Made by a program: the position numbers and the translations under genes. The notes below the pieces were generated by a model, which saw only the letters and a program-made list of their open reading frames with translations, did not search any database and was not told where the DNA came from. Shown here in pieces: positions 19,024 to 27,373 of a stretch of 64,000 bases of DNA. Every line of letters starts with the position of its first letter. The first letter of the stretch is position 1. Source of the stretch: Acinetobacter oleivorans DR1 (GTDB lineage: Bacteria > Pseudomonadota > Gammaproteobacteria > Pseudomonadales > Moraxellaceae). The DNA lies in assembly GCF_000196795.1 (NCBI RefSeq), contig NC_014259.1, forward strand, positions 1,054,001 through 1,118,000, written 5' to 3'.

Positions 19024-20454
19024 ATGCAACAAGTTAATGTGCTTAATGAATTTAAACTGATTATTAACGGTCAATCTTGTTCAGGTGAACAGGGTGAACT
19101 AGAAGTTATTAACCCTGCTACAGGTCTAACAGCCGCACGCTGTGCAAAAGCATCGGTTGAGCAGGTGAATCAAGCAGTGAGTACAGCTAAACAAGCCTCT
19201 AAAGCTTGGCAACAAGTTTCACATGATGAACGTAAATCAATTTTAAACAAAATTGCAGATGGTATTGAAAAGCACGCTGAAATGCTTGCAGAGCTGGTTG
19301 TGCTGGAGCAAGGTAAACCACTGGCACTCGCGCAAATGGAAGTGCAGGGTGCAATTGGTTGGACTCGCTATGCCGCTGCTATGGATTTACCTGTTGAAGT
19401 AATTGAAGACAGTGAAACCAAGCGTATTGAACGTCATCGCCAACCATTAGGTGTAGTGGCTTCAATTACTCCGTGGAACTGGCCCCTCATGATTGCAGTT
19501 TGGCATATCATGCCTGCTTTACGCGCGGGTAACGTTGTTATTAGCAAACCTTCTGAATACACACCGCTATCAACTTTGCGTCTATGTGAAATCATTCAGC
19601 AAGAAGTTCCAGCGGGTGTTATTTCAATTGTGGTAGGTGCAGGTGAGATTGGTGAAGCATTATCTTCTCATCCAGATGTACAAAAAGTCGTGTTTACGGG
19701 TTCAACTCGAACTGGTCAACATATTATGGCTGGTGCAGCTCAACAGTTAAAACATTTAACATTAGAGCTTGGCGGTAATGACGCTGGTATTGTATTGCCA
19801 GATGCAAATATCGATGAAATTGCAGCTAAGATTTTTAATATGGCATTCTTGAACGCTGGTCAAACGTGCGCGGCGTTAAAACGTTTATATGTACATGAAA
19901 GCCAATATGAAGCTCTATCTCAAAAGTTAGCTGACATTGCCAATGCTCAAGTTGTGGGTGGTGGAATGGAGTCTTCTACAACGTTTGGTCCGGTACAAAA
20001 TCAAATGCAATATAACAAAGTGAAAGCGCTTATTGCTGAAGCCATAGAGCAGGGTGCAAAAGCGCTTTCTGGTCACCAGCACTTACCAGAGCAGGGCTAC
20101 TTTATTGCGCCCACTATTTTGACTGAAGTTTCTGACTCTTGCCGCGTGGTACAAGAAGAGCAATTTGGTCCAGTGTTGCCTGTTTTAAAATATACAGATA
20201 TCAACGATGCAATTGCCCGTGCTAATGACAGCGAGTTTGGTTTGGGTGGTTCAATTTGGTCTTCTGATATTCAAGCTGCTCAAACTTATGCGACTCAGCT
20301 TCAATGCGGTACTGTTTGGATTAATACCCATGCAGAAGTCCTGCCTCATGCACCTTTTGGTGGCTGGAAAATGTCAGGATTAGGTGCTGAGTTTGGTTTA
20401 GAAGGTTTACTTGAAAATACGATCGGGCAAACAGTCCATATCAGTAAAGTCTAA
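19024..20454 (+). CDS. NAD(P)-dependent aldehyde dehydrogenase
   Basis: This 476-residue enzyme oxidises an aldehyde to a carboxylate. It shows the motif VASITPWNWPLMIAVWHIMPALRAG in pieces around residue 140, the cofactor loop FTGSTRTGQ, the general-base glutamate in LELGGNDAGIV, and the nucleophile cysteine in NAGQTCAALKR. Neighbours are a decarboxylase of aromatic 2-oxo acids and an aromatic amino acid permease, so phenylacetaldehyde or indoleacetaldehyde is the likely substrate, giving phenylacetate or indoleacetate. The shared operator motif with the Lrp-type gene suggests common control. A ribosome site caaggaagaag lies just before the ATG. Confidence 0.88.
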   Translation: MQQVNVLNEFKLIINGQSCSGEQGELEVINPATGLTAARCAKASVEQVNQAVSTAKQASKAWQQVSHDERKSILNKIADGIEKHAEMLAELVVLEQGKPLALAQMEVQGAIGWTRYAAAMDLPVEVIEDSETKRIERHRQPLGVVASITPWNWPLMIAVWHIMPALRAGNVVISKPSEYTPLSTLRLCEIIQQEVPAGVISIVVGAGEIGEALSSHPDVQKVVFTGSTRTGQHIMAGAAQQLKHLTLELGGNDAGIVLPDANIDEIAAKIFNMAFLNAGQTCAALKRLYVHESQYEALSQKLADIANAQVVGGGMESSTTFGPVQNQMQYNKVKALIAEAIEQGAKALSGHQHLPEQGYFIAPTILTEVSDSCRVVQEEQFGPVLPVLKYTDINDAIARANDSEFGLGGSIWSSDIQAAQTYATQLQCGTVWINTHAEVLPHAPFGGWKMSGLGAEFGLEGLLENTIGQTVHISKV

Positions 20455-20467
20455 ATATTAATTCTAA

Positions 20468-20492
20468 GGCGGATGATAGATCCGCCTTTTTT
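20468..20492 (+). terminator. Rho-independent terminator after aldehyde dehydrogenase
   Basis: GGCGGAT, loop gatag, ATCCGCC, then a six-T run, 13 bp after the stop codon. Confidence 0.9.
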
Positions 20493-20524
20493 ATTTTAAA
20501 TTATCTTATTAAATATTAATCTGC

Positions 20525-21010
20525 TTAAGTCGTGTGATGGTAACCGTGACCTTTAGGTTTGATTAAAAAATGATTCTGTTCTTTGATTTTTTTCAGAACA
20601 ATGTAAGACTTTATGTGACCAATAAAATTATAAGAAAGCAATCTTTCGGTTACAAATTGAGAAAGCTGTTCTAAGTTTTCAGCAACGACTTTTAAAATAA
20701 AATCCGCATCGCCACTAATTGAAAATGCATCTTGAATGTTATCTTCTGCTTCAATAAGTTCTTGAAATGCCTGCTGAGATTTTGCCTCGTGTGTTCTTAA
20801 ATTAATGTGAATCATCGCTGTGACTTCCAGCCCTAGAGCTTGTTGCTGGATACGGGCTGTATAACCTAAAATTATGCCTTTTTGCTCAAGTAGCTGTCTT
20901 CTTCTAGAACATTGAGAAGCAGATAAACCGATTAAATCTCCAACTTCCTGATTGGTGAGCCGTCCATTCTTTTGTAGTGCCTGAATGATTTGCCAGTCGA
21001 ACTTATCCAT
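20525..21010 (-). CDS. Lrp/AsnC family transcriptional regulator
   Basis: The protein, of about 161 residues, has an N-terminal winged helix-turn-helix (DWQIIQALQKNGRLTNQEVGD, then LSASQCSRRRQLLEQKGII) and a C-terminal RAM ligand domain with FSISGDADFILKVVAE. I placed the start at the ATG at 21010 because AAAGGA lies 9 bases upstream and the domain begins there; the frame also allows a start at 21037. It is divergent from the 2-oxo acid decarboxylase. With the permease and dehydrogenase it forms an aromatic amino acid catabolic group, and it is the likely sensor of the substrate amino acid. Confidence 0.88.
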   Translation of the reverse strand: MDKFDWQIIQALQKNGRLTNQEVGDLIGLSASQCSRRRQLLEQKGIILGYTARIQQQALGLEVTAMIHINLRTHEAKSQQAFQELIEAEDNIQDAFSISGDADFILKVVAENLEQLSQFVTERLLSYNFIGHIKSYIVLKKIKEQNHFLIKPKGHGYHHTT

Positions 21011-21029
21011 TGCATAAAATCCTTTTATG

Positions 21030-21046
21030 ATACACAAATCATGTAT
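21030..21046. promoter_or_regulatory. Operator-like motif between Lrp-type regulator and decarboxylase gene
   Basis: ATACA-CAAATCA-TGTAT is an inverted repeat with a 7-base spacer, matching the motif at 18828-18844 at 14 of 17 positions with only transitions. It lies 20 bp upstream of the regulator start on its strand and 99 bp before the decarboxylase start. An autoregulatory site is inferred. Confidence 0.6.
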
Positions 21047-21144
21047 TTTTATTAAAATGCGTTTTCATTATGCACGAAATCTAAAAGGTAGATGAAATAT
21101 TATTTTTCTATGGAATAAAAATTGGTCTCAAAGGATATAGAGCA

Positions 21145-22866
21145 ATGTTCATAGAAATCGGTGACTTTTTAAATCTTCGTTTAAAACAAATGGGTATCCA
21201 ACATCTTTTTGGTGTACCTGGTGATTTTAACCTCTCATATCTCGAACAAGTTGAAGCAGATCCGGAACTCGAATTTATCGGAAATTGTAATGAATTAAAT
21301 GCTGCCTATGCAGCAGATGGTTATGCACGAATTAACGGTTTTTCTGCCTTAGCAACTACTTATGGTGTAGGTGATTTAAGCGCGATTAATGGCATTGCAG
21401 GTGCATATGCAGAAAATGTACCTCTTATTCATATCTCAGGTATTCCGCCTTTACATGCAGTTCAAAAGGGCACTTTAATTCACCATACGCTTGTCGATGG
21501 TAATTACGACAATATTATGAACTGTATGAAAGAGTTCACAGTTGCTCAAACACGTTTAACTCCTGCAAATGCAGCTTTTGAAATTGATCGTGTATTACGT
21601 CAGTGTTTCCTTGAACGTCGCCCTGTGCACATCCAGTTAGCGGGAGATATTACTCACGTTAAAATTGAAGTTACTGACCGCCCACTTGATTTAAGTTATC
21701 CATCTGTTGAACCAGACTTATTGCAAAGTGTGGTAAGCAAACTTTGTGACATTTTGAACAATGCAAAAAGTCCAGCACTTCTTATTGACAATGAAGCTTC
21801 AGTTTTTGGTGTAACTTCACTTTTAAATGATTTATCTCAAAAATGCTCAATTCCATTTGCGGGTATGAATACTGCAAAAAATATTATGGATGAAGGCTCA
21901 CCTCGTTATATTGGAACTTATGTAGGTGGGGCAAGCCAACCGCATGTGAAAAATATTATTGAGCAATCTGACTGCCTAATAGGTATTGGTGCACGTTTTA
22001 CAGATGTAGGCTCAGCTGTATTTACTCATCAAATTGAGACCAAGAATTACATTGAAATTAAATCTTATGGTCTGAACATTTTTGGTCAGGATTTTCCAGG
22101 TATTGAAATTGGACAGTTACTTGTTGAGCTAAATAAAAAAGTTGCACCACGTAAATCGTCAATGCCTTTTCTTGAAAAACAGCCACAGAAAGTAATTGAA
22201 GCCCCAGCTCAACAAAAGCTAAGCCAAGATGTGCTTTGGAACTATATTGCAGGTTTCTTAAAAGAAGATGATGTGATTATTGGTGAGGTAGGAACTTCAA
22301 ACTCAGCTTTGTCCGGTTTAAAACTTCCTGCTACAGCTAAATATATTGCTCAGCCGCTTTGGGGTTCAATCGGTTATACCTTGCCAGCTTTACTTGGTAG
22401 CTTGTTGGCTGCTCCAGAACGCCGTCAAATTTTGTTTATTGGCGATGGTTCTTTCCAGCTTACGGTACAAGAGCTTTCTACAATTATTCGTCACGGTTTA
22501 AAACCTATTATTTTCTTACTGAACAATGGCGGCTACACCATTGAGCGCTTAATTATGGGTGAAAACGCAGCCTATAACGACGTGCAAAACTGGAAATACA
22601 CCGAAATTCCTGCGGTATTTAACGGTAAAAAAGGCCATACGACCTATGTGGTTGAAACTGCCGGACAGCTTAGAAGTGTTTTAGAGAATGTTCATTTAAA
22701 TGATCAGTTAACTTTTATTGAATTAAAACTACCAGCAATGGATGCGCCAGTAAGTTTGAAAAAATTTGCTTCAGTCATCGCGCGTTTTGATTACGGCGAT
22801 CGTGGCTACGAAATTTTAAAGGAGCGTTCCCAGCCTATTAAATGTAAGGATGCAAGCTCTTTTTAA
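21145..22866 (+). CDS. ipdC: Indolepyruvate/phenylpyruvate decarboxylase
   Basis: This 573-residue thiamine diphosphate enzyme is of the pyruvate/indolepyruvate decarboxylase family. It shows HLFGVPGDFNLSYL, the cofactor-activating glutamate in NCNELNAAYAADGYAR, the paired catalytic histidines in LIHHTLVDG (about 113), and the cofactor motif beginning GDGSFQLTVQE and ending in LLNNGGYTIE. It would convert aromatic 2-oxo acids to aldehydes, feeding the neighbouring aldehyde dehydrogenase. Whether indolepyruvate or phenylpyruvate is preferred cannot be told from sequence. The permease gene lies 140 bp downstream on the same strand. Confidence 0.88.
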   Translation: MFIEIGDFLNLRLKQMGIQHLFGVPGDFNLSYLEQVEADPELEFIGNCNELNAAYAADGYARINGFSALATTYGVGDLSAINGIAGAYAENVPLIHISGIPPLHAVQKGTLIHHTLVDGNYDNIMNCMKEFTVAQTRLTPANAAFEIDRVLRQCFLERRPVHIQLAGDITHVKIEVTDRPLDLSYPSVEPDLLQSVVSKLCDILNNAKSPALLIDNEASVFGVTSLLNDLSQKCSIPFAGMNTAKNIMDEGSPRYIGTYVGGASQPHVKNIIEQSDCLIGIGARFTDVGSAVFTHQIETKNYIEIKSYGLNIFGQDFPGIEIGQLLVELNKKVAPRKSSMPFLEKQPQKVIEAPAQQKLSQDVLWNYIAGFLKEDDVIIGEVGTSNSALSGLKLPATAKYIAQPLWGSIGYTLPALLGSLLAAPERRQILFIGDGSFQLTVQELSTIIRHGLKPIIFLLNNGGYTIERLIMGENAAYNDVQNWKYTEIPAVFNGKKGHTTYVVETAGQLRSVLENVHLNDQLTFIELKLPAMDAPVSLKKFASVIARFDYGDRGYEILKERSQPIKCKDASSF

Positions 22867-22925
22867 ATAGAAGATAGGACAAGTCTTCTTAAAATTAAAT
22901 GGACTCATATTAAAACAAACGTATT

Positions 22926-22952
22926 TCCGAAGGTCGGTTTCTGGCCTTCGGA
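22926..22952 (+). repeat. Hairpin between ipdC and permease gene
   Basis: TCCGAAGG (22926-22933) and CCTTCGGA (22945-22952) form a perfect 8-bp stem with an 11-base loop. There is no T-run, so it may be a partial terminator or an mRNA processing/stability element between the two genes. Confidence 0.55.
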
Positions 22953-23006
22953 TATGGTGCTGAATAAAGGTGTACAGGAAGTGACACCAACATTGGAGAT
23001 AATGTT

Positions 23007-24386
23007 ATGGATGCAAACAATAAGCACGAGTTAAAACAAGGCTTATCCAATCGGCATATTCAACTCATCGCGTTAGGAGGTGCGATCGGAACAGGGTTAT
23101 TCTTAGGTCTTTCTCAAACGATTAAACTGGCAGGTCCTTCAATTTTATTAGGATATGCAATTGCTGGAATTATCGCTTTCTTAATTATGCGTCATTTAGG
23201 TGAAATGGTTGTTGAGGAACCAGTAAGTGGTTCTTTTAGTTATTTTGCGAACAAGTATTGGGGCAAAATGGCTGGTTTTATGTCTGGCTGGAATTACTGG
23301 GTGTTGTATGTGCTGGTAAGTATGGCTGAACTCAGTGCAATTGGAACCTTCATTCAGTTTTGGTGGCCTGAAATTCCGACATGGCTGACTGCTTTATTTT
23401 TCTTTATTTTAATTAACGGCATTAACTTGGTGAATGTTCGCTTTTTTGGGGAATCCGAATTCTTATTTTCCTGCATTAAGATTGTTGCAATTTTAAGCAT
23501 GATTGGTTTTGGTACTTATCTCTTATTTACAGGTTCGGCTGGTCCGCAAGCAGGTATTGCAAATTTATGGCAACACGGTGGTTTCTTCCCGCATGGGATT
23601 CACGGTTTTGTCATGGCTTTAGCCGTTATTATGTTTGCATTTGGTGGTCTAGAACTTATTGGTATTGCTGCTGCTGAAACGAAAAAACCTGAAACCACTA
23701 TTCCAAAAGCAGTGAACCAAATTGTTTATCGTATTTTAATTTTTTACATCGGTGCTATTGGGATCTTACTGTGCCTTTACCCTTGGAATATGGTGGCAGA
23801 AGGCGGTAGCCCATTTGTCATGATTTTCCAGTCATTAAACAGTAATGGTGTTGCGAATGTTCTAAACTTTGTAGTCTTAATTGCTGCTATTTCAGTTTAT
23901 AACAGCTGTATTTATTGTAATAGCCGTATGTTGCATGGCTTAGCAGAGCAGGGCAATGCTCCGGCAATTTTGAAAAAAGTAAATAGCCGTGGTATTCCAG
24001 TTCCAGCAGCAGTTGTTTCTGCATCAATCACAGCAATATGTGTGGTCGTAAATTACCTGATTCCTGGACAAGCCTTTCAGCTCTTTATGATGCTTGTTGT
24101 AGCTGCACTTGTTATTAACTGGCTCATGATTTCAGTCACACATTTGAAATTTACCAAAGCAATGAAATTACAACGCCGCCAAACTAAGTTCCAAAGCATT
24201 ATGAGTCCATGGAGTAATTACTTAACCATTAGCTTTGTATGCTTTATTCTTATTATTATGGCAATGACGCCTGATATGAGATTGGCCGTTATTTTGGGTC
24301 CAATCTGGCTTGCTGTTTTAGCGCTGATGTATTTCTTCAAATACCGCAGAAAAATGGTCGCAATGCCAGAAGTGCAATCGAATTAA
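23007..24386 (+). CDS. aroP: Amino acid permease of the APC family (AroP-like)
   Basis: This 459-residue transporter has about 12 hydrophobic segments. It starts with the APC signature LKQGLSNRHIQLIALGGAIGTGLFLG and also has the conserved GLELIGIAAAETKKPETTIPKA near residue 215. This belongs to the amino acid transporter branch of AroP, PheP, GabP and LysP. Position next to an aromatic 2-oxo acid decarboxylase and an aldehyde dehydrogenase suggests uptake of phenylalanine, tyrosine or tryptophan. Substrate choice is inferred from context. A ttggagataatg ribosome site precedes the ATG. Confidence 0.85.
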   Translation: MDANNKHELKQGLSNRHIQLIALGGAIGTGLFLGLSQTIKLAGPSILLGYAIAGIIAFLIMRHLGEMVVEEPVSGSFSYFANKYWGKMAGFMSGWNYWVLYVLVSMAELSAIGTFIQFWWPEIPTWLTALFFFILINGINLVNVRFFGESEFLFSCIKIVAILSMIGFGTYLLFTGSAGPQAGIANLWQHGGFFPHGIHGFVMALAVIMFAFGGLELIGIAAAETKKPETTIPKAVNQIVYRILIFYIGAIGILLCLYPWNMVAEGGSPFVMIFQSLNSNGVANVLNFVVLIAAISVYNSCIYCNSRMLHGLAEQGNAPAILKKVNSRGIPVPAAVVSASITAICVVVNYLIPGQAFQLFMMLVVAALVINWLMISVTHLKFTKAMKLQRRQTKFQSIMSPWSNYLTISFVCFILIIMAMTPDMRLAVILGPIWLAVLALMYFFKYRRKMVAMPEVQSN

Positions 24387-24411
24387 TCCACTAAATTTAC
24401 AACGATATTGC

Positions 24412-24437
24412 GGTTACCTTACATACGGTAGGTAACC
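24412..24437 (+). terminator. Probable terminator hairpin after permease gene
   Basis: GGTTACCT and AGGTAACC form a perfect 8-bp stem with a 10-base loop, 25 bp after the stop. The following sequence is only moderately T-rich (CTTTATCTTTTG), so strength is uncertain. Confidence 0.6.
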
Positions 24438-24732
24438 CTTTATCTTTTGTCATATTATTTTCATGTTACAAAGAAATTATTATCTATCGTAATTTTTGAT
24501 CAGAATTTTAGTAATAAAATTATTTTTAGTAGTAAAAGTAAAAATACAGTTAAATTATCGATTTTTAAAATAATTATAATATCTTTTGGTTTTATATTTT
24601 ATGAATACTTAAAATCTATATTTTTAATCAGTGTCATAATAAAGACTAATATACAGAGTAAAATATCCACTCAGATTGAATTAAATATTTGATAAAAGAT
24701 AAAAAATAATAATGTGACAATTAACAATATCG
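24438..24732. other. Very AT-rich intergenic region upstream of the pst promoter
   Basis: About 295 bp between the permease hairpin and the Pho-box array are unusually AT-rich. An 81-codon frame (24447-24692) runs through it but has the composition of random AT-rich DNA and no ribosome site. AATGTGACAATTAA at 24711-24724 is an inverted copy, with one mismatch, of the TTAATTGTCATATT in the Pho array. Confidence 0.5.
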
Positions 24733-24772
24733 AAATCATTAAAGCGTCATCATACTGTAACTTAATTGTCAT
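24733..24772 (+). promoter_or_regulatory. PhoB-binding (Pho box) array upstream of pstS
   Basis: CTGTAAC-TTAA-TTGTCAT (24755-24772) fits the 7-4-7 direct-repeat Pho box well. Two more related units precede it with the same 11-bp period: GCGTCAT at 24744-24750 and AAATCAT at 24733-24739. Four half-sites therefore lie in a row, ending about 90 bp before the pstS start. Induction under phosphate limitation is inferred. Confidence 0.7.
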
Positions 24773-24862
24773 ATTTTCTATTCACAATGCAGCTATCGAA
24801 GAGCGTACAAGCACTCAACAAAAAGTGACGTACAACCTATTGCATTAATGAGAGAGAACAGA

Positions 24863-25894
24863 ATGCGCTTAAATCCACGTCAAATCGCAATTGCGTTAGC
24901 AGTAACTGGGGCAGCTGTAACAACGACTGCAAATGCAGCTCGTGATACGATTCAAATTGCTGGTTCTTCAACTGTACTACCATTTGCCAGCGTTGTAGCT
25001 GAAGAGTTTGGTAATACATTTCCTCAATTTAAAACTCCTGTAGTTGGTTCTGGCGGTTCTTCTGCTGGTTTGAAACAATTCTGTCAAGGTGTTGGCGATA
25101 ACACAATCGACGTTGCTAACGCTTCTCGTAAAATTAAAAGCACTGAAATTGAAGCTTGTAACAAAGCTGGTGTAAAACAAATTCAAGAAATCAAAATTGG
25201 TTACGACGGTATCGTATTTGCGTCTAACTCACACAAAGCAGCTTATAAATTAAAACCTTACCATGTGTTTGCTGCTTTAGCTGCACAATTACCTTCAAAT
25301 GGTAAATTGGTTCCAAACCCATATACAAACTGGAACCAGATTGATAAATCACTTCCAAATGAACCAATTACTCTTGTAATTCCTGCATCTAACCACGGTA
25401 CTCGTGAAGTTTTCCAAGAGAAAATGGTTGATGCTGGTTGTGAAGCGTATGAATACTTCAAGAACTTAGATAAAGATGCTCAGAAGAAAGCATGTTCTAC
25501 TTTCCGTAAAGATGGCCGTGTAATTGAAATTGCTGGTGACTATACAGAAACTCTAGCTCGCTTAAAGACTTCTCCAAGTGCAGTAGGCGTGTTTGGTTTA
25601 AGTTTCTATGATATGAACCGTGACAAGTTACGTGTAGCAACTGTAAATAACGTTGTTCCATCTGAGAAAACTGTATTGAACGGTACATATCCTGTGTCTC
25701 GTCCATTATTCTTCTACGTGAAAGGCGAACATTTAAAATCAGTTAAAGGCTTACCACAATATGTAGAATATTTCGTAAGCAAAAAAGCAACAGGTAAAGG
25801 CTCTAAAGCTGAACGTGATGGCTTAATCGCAATGTCTGATGCTGAACGTGCAAAAGTATTGGCTGACTTTAAAGCAGGTAAAACTGTTAAATAA
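24863..25894 (+). CDS. pstS: Phosphate ABC transporter substrate-binding protein PstS
   Basis: The periplasmic phosphate-binding protein, of 343 residues. The ATG at 24863 is preferred because gagagaa lies 7-8 bases upstream and it gives a compact signal peptide (LNPRQIAIALAVTGAAV, ending TTANA); an in-frame ATG at 24848 also exists. The mature part begins DTIQIAGSSTVLPFA and contains the phosphate-site segment VGSGGSSAGLKQFC. The C-terminal domain resembles the long PstS type of Pseudomonas rather than E. coli PstS. It opens the pstSCAB operon and has a Pho-box array upstream. Confidence 0.93.
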   Translation: MRLNPRQIAIALAVTGAAVTTTANAARDTIQIAGSSTVLPFASVVAEEFGNTFPQFKTPVVGSGGSSAGLKQFCQGVGDNTIDVANASRKIKSTEIEACNKAGVKQIQEIKIGYDGIVFASNSHKAAYKLKPYHVFAALAAQLPSNGKLVPNPYTNWNQIDKSLPNEPITLVIPASNHGTREVFQEKMVDAGCEAYEYFKNLDKDAQKKACSTFRKDGRVIEIAGDYTETLARLKTSPSAVGVFGLSFYDMNRDKLRVATVNNVVPSEKTVLNGTYPVSRPLFFYVKGEHLKSVKGLPQYVEYFVSKKATGKGSKAERDGLIAMSDAERAKVLADFKAGKTVK

Positions 25895-25993
25895 GTTAGT
25901 TTGAATAGGGGCTGGTGATCTTGAGAGTTCATCAGCCTTTTTGTCTAACTTGTTTTTCCAAATTATGACAATTGAGAAAACAGTGGAGAGTAC

Positions 25994-27373
25994 ATGAATC
26001 TGCTACTTATCGGTGTGTTGTTAGCCCTTGTGGCAATCGCATATCAACTTGGGCTGAGAAAGAGCCGTAGCCTAGCAGGTAAGGGAAGCAACTCGGCGAC
26101 ATTACATTCTCGTCCTGGTTATTATGGTGCACTGGTTGGTCTTTGGTGCGGTATCCCTGCTTTTTTAATTTTGATCATTTGGAGCTTGGTTGAACCAAGT
26201 ATTTTAAATCACATTATCTTTAATAATATTCCTGCATCTGTAAGTGCCTCACTTGATGAAGCTGGCAGAAGTGTCTTGATTGATCGTGTTCAAGCGATTG
26301 CTTCAGGTTTTGGGGTAAGTGATAAGCCAGCAGCCTATGAATTAGCTGCTGCACAACAGTTCGCAAAATTTCAAACCATCGGCTCTTTTGCCAAATTTGC
26401 TGTTGTAGTTTGTGCAGCTTTATTAGGTTTAGTGTGGGCAAAGAAAAAGATTAATCAACAATATCGTGCACGTAACCAAGTTGAACGTGCAATTAATGTT
26501 GCTTTGATTTTATGTTCTGGTGTTGCGATTTTAACAACCATCGGTATTGTGATGTCGATGTTTGGCGAAGCAATGCACTTCTTCCGTTTTGTAAGCCCGC
26601 TTGATTTCTTCTTCGGGACAGAGTGGAACCCAGGCTTTAGTACTTCGGGTAATGCAGAAGGTAGTTATGGTTTATTGCCATTACTCTGGGGCACACTCAT
26701 GGTCAGCGGCATTGCTTTATTAGTTGCCGTACCCATTGGATTAATGATTGCCATTTATTTAGCTGAATATGCTTCCCCGTGGTTACGCTCGTGGGCAAAA
26801 CCAACAATTGAAGTTTTAGCGGGTATTCCAACAATTGTTTATGGTGTGTTTGCCATGATGATTATTGGACCATTTTTCAAGACAGCTGGTGCTTACGTTG
26901 GTCTTGAAATTAACGCGACCAGTGCTTTAACTGCTGGTTTCGTGATGGGGATTATGATTATTCCGTTTGTTTCTTCTTTATCAGACGACATTATTACCCA
27001 AGTACCTCGTGCCTTACGTGACGGTTCTTTAGGACTTGGAGCAACTAAGTCAGAAACAATTCGTCAAGTCGTTTTACCTGCTGCGTTACCGGGTATTACT
27101 GGTGCCTTTTTATTAGCTGTCTCTCGTGCCGTAGGGGAAACCATGATTGTGGTTTTGGCAGCAGGGAACAGTCCACTTTTACATGCAAATCCATTTGAAG
27201 CTGTTTCGACAGTGACCGTTACGATCGTAAAACAGTTAACTGGTGATACTGACTTCGCCAGCCCACAAGCTTTGGTTGCATTCGCGTTAGGTCTGACACT
27301 CTTTGTGATTACCTTATGTTTAAACATTGTTGCACTGTACATTGTGCGTAAATACCGTGAGCAATACGAATGA
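25994..27373 (+). CDS. pstC: Phosphate ABC transporter permease PstC
   Basis: This 459-residue membrane permease is much longer than E. coli PstC (about 319). The N-terminal 200 residues hold additional hydrophobic segments and a periplasmic stretch (about 75-130). The conserved permease core includes the coupling loop EAA-type sequence DGSLGLGATKSETIRQVVLPAALPG in pieces near residue 350. The stop overlaps the pstA start by 4 bases (ATGA), implying coupled translation. It imports phosphate with PstA and PstB. Confidence 0.93.
   Translation: MNLLLIGVLLALVAIAYQLGLRKSRSLAGKGSNSATLHSRPGYYGALVGLWCGIPAFLILIIWSLVEPSILNHIIFNNIPASVSASLDEAGRSVLIDRVQAIASGFGVSDKPAAYELAAAQQFAKFQTIGSFAKFAVVVCAALLGLVWAKKKINQQYRARNQVERAINVALILCSGVAILTTIGIVMSMFGEAMHFFRFVSPLDFFFGTEWNPGFSTSGNAEGSYGLLPLLWGTLMVSGIALLVAVPIGLMIAIYLAEYASPWLRSWAKPTIEVLAGIPTIVYGVFAMMIIGPFFKTAGAYVGLEINATSALTAGFVMGIMIIPFVSSLSDDIITQVPRALRDGSLGLGATKSETIRQVVLPAALPGITGAFLLAVSRAVGETMIVVLAAGNSPLLHANPFEAVSTVTVTIVKQLTGDTDFASPQALVAFALGLTLFVITLCLNIVALYIVRKYREQYE

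Noticed and set aside
24447..24692. 81-codon frame between permease and pst operon
   Set aside because: Composition is that of random AT-rich DNA (Ile, Lys, Ser, Phe), with no ribosome site and no recognisable motif.
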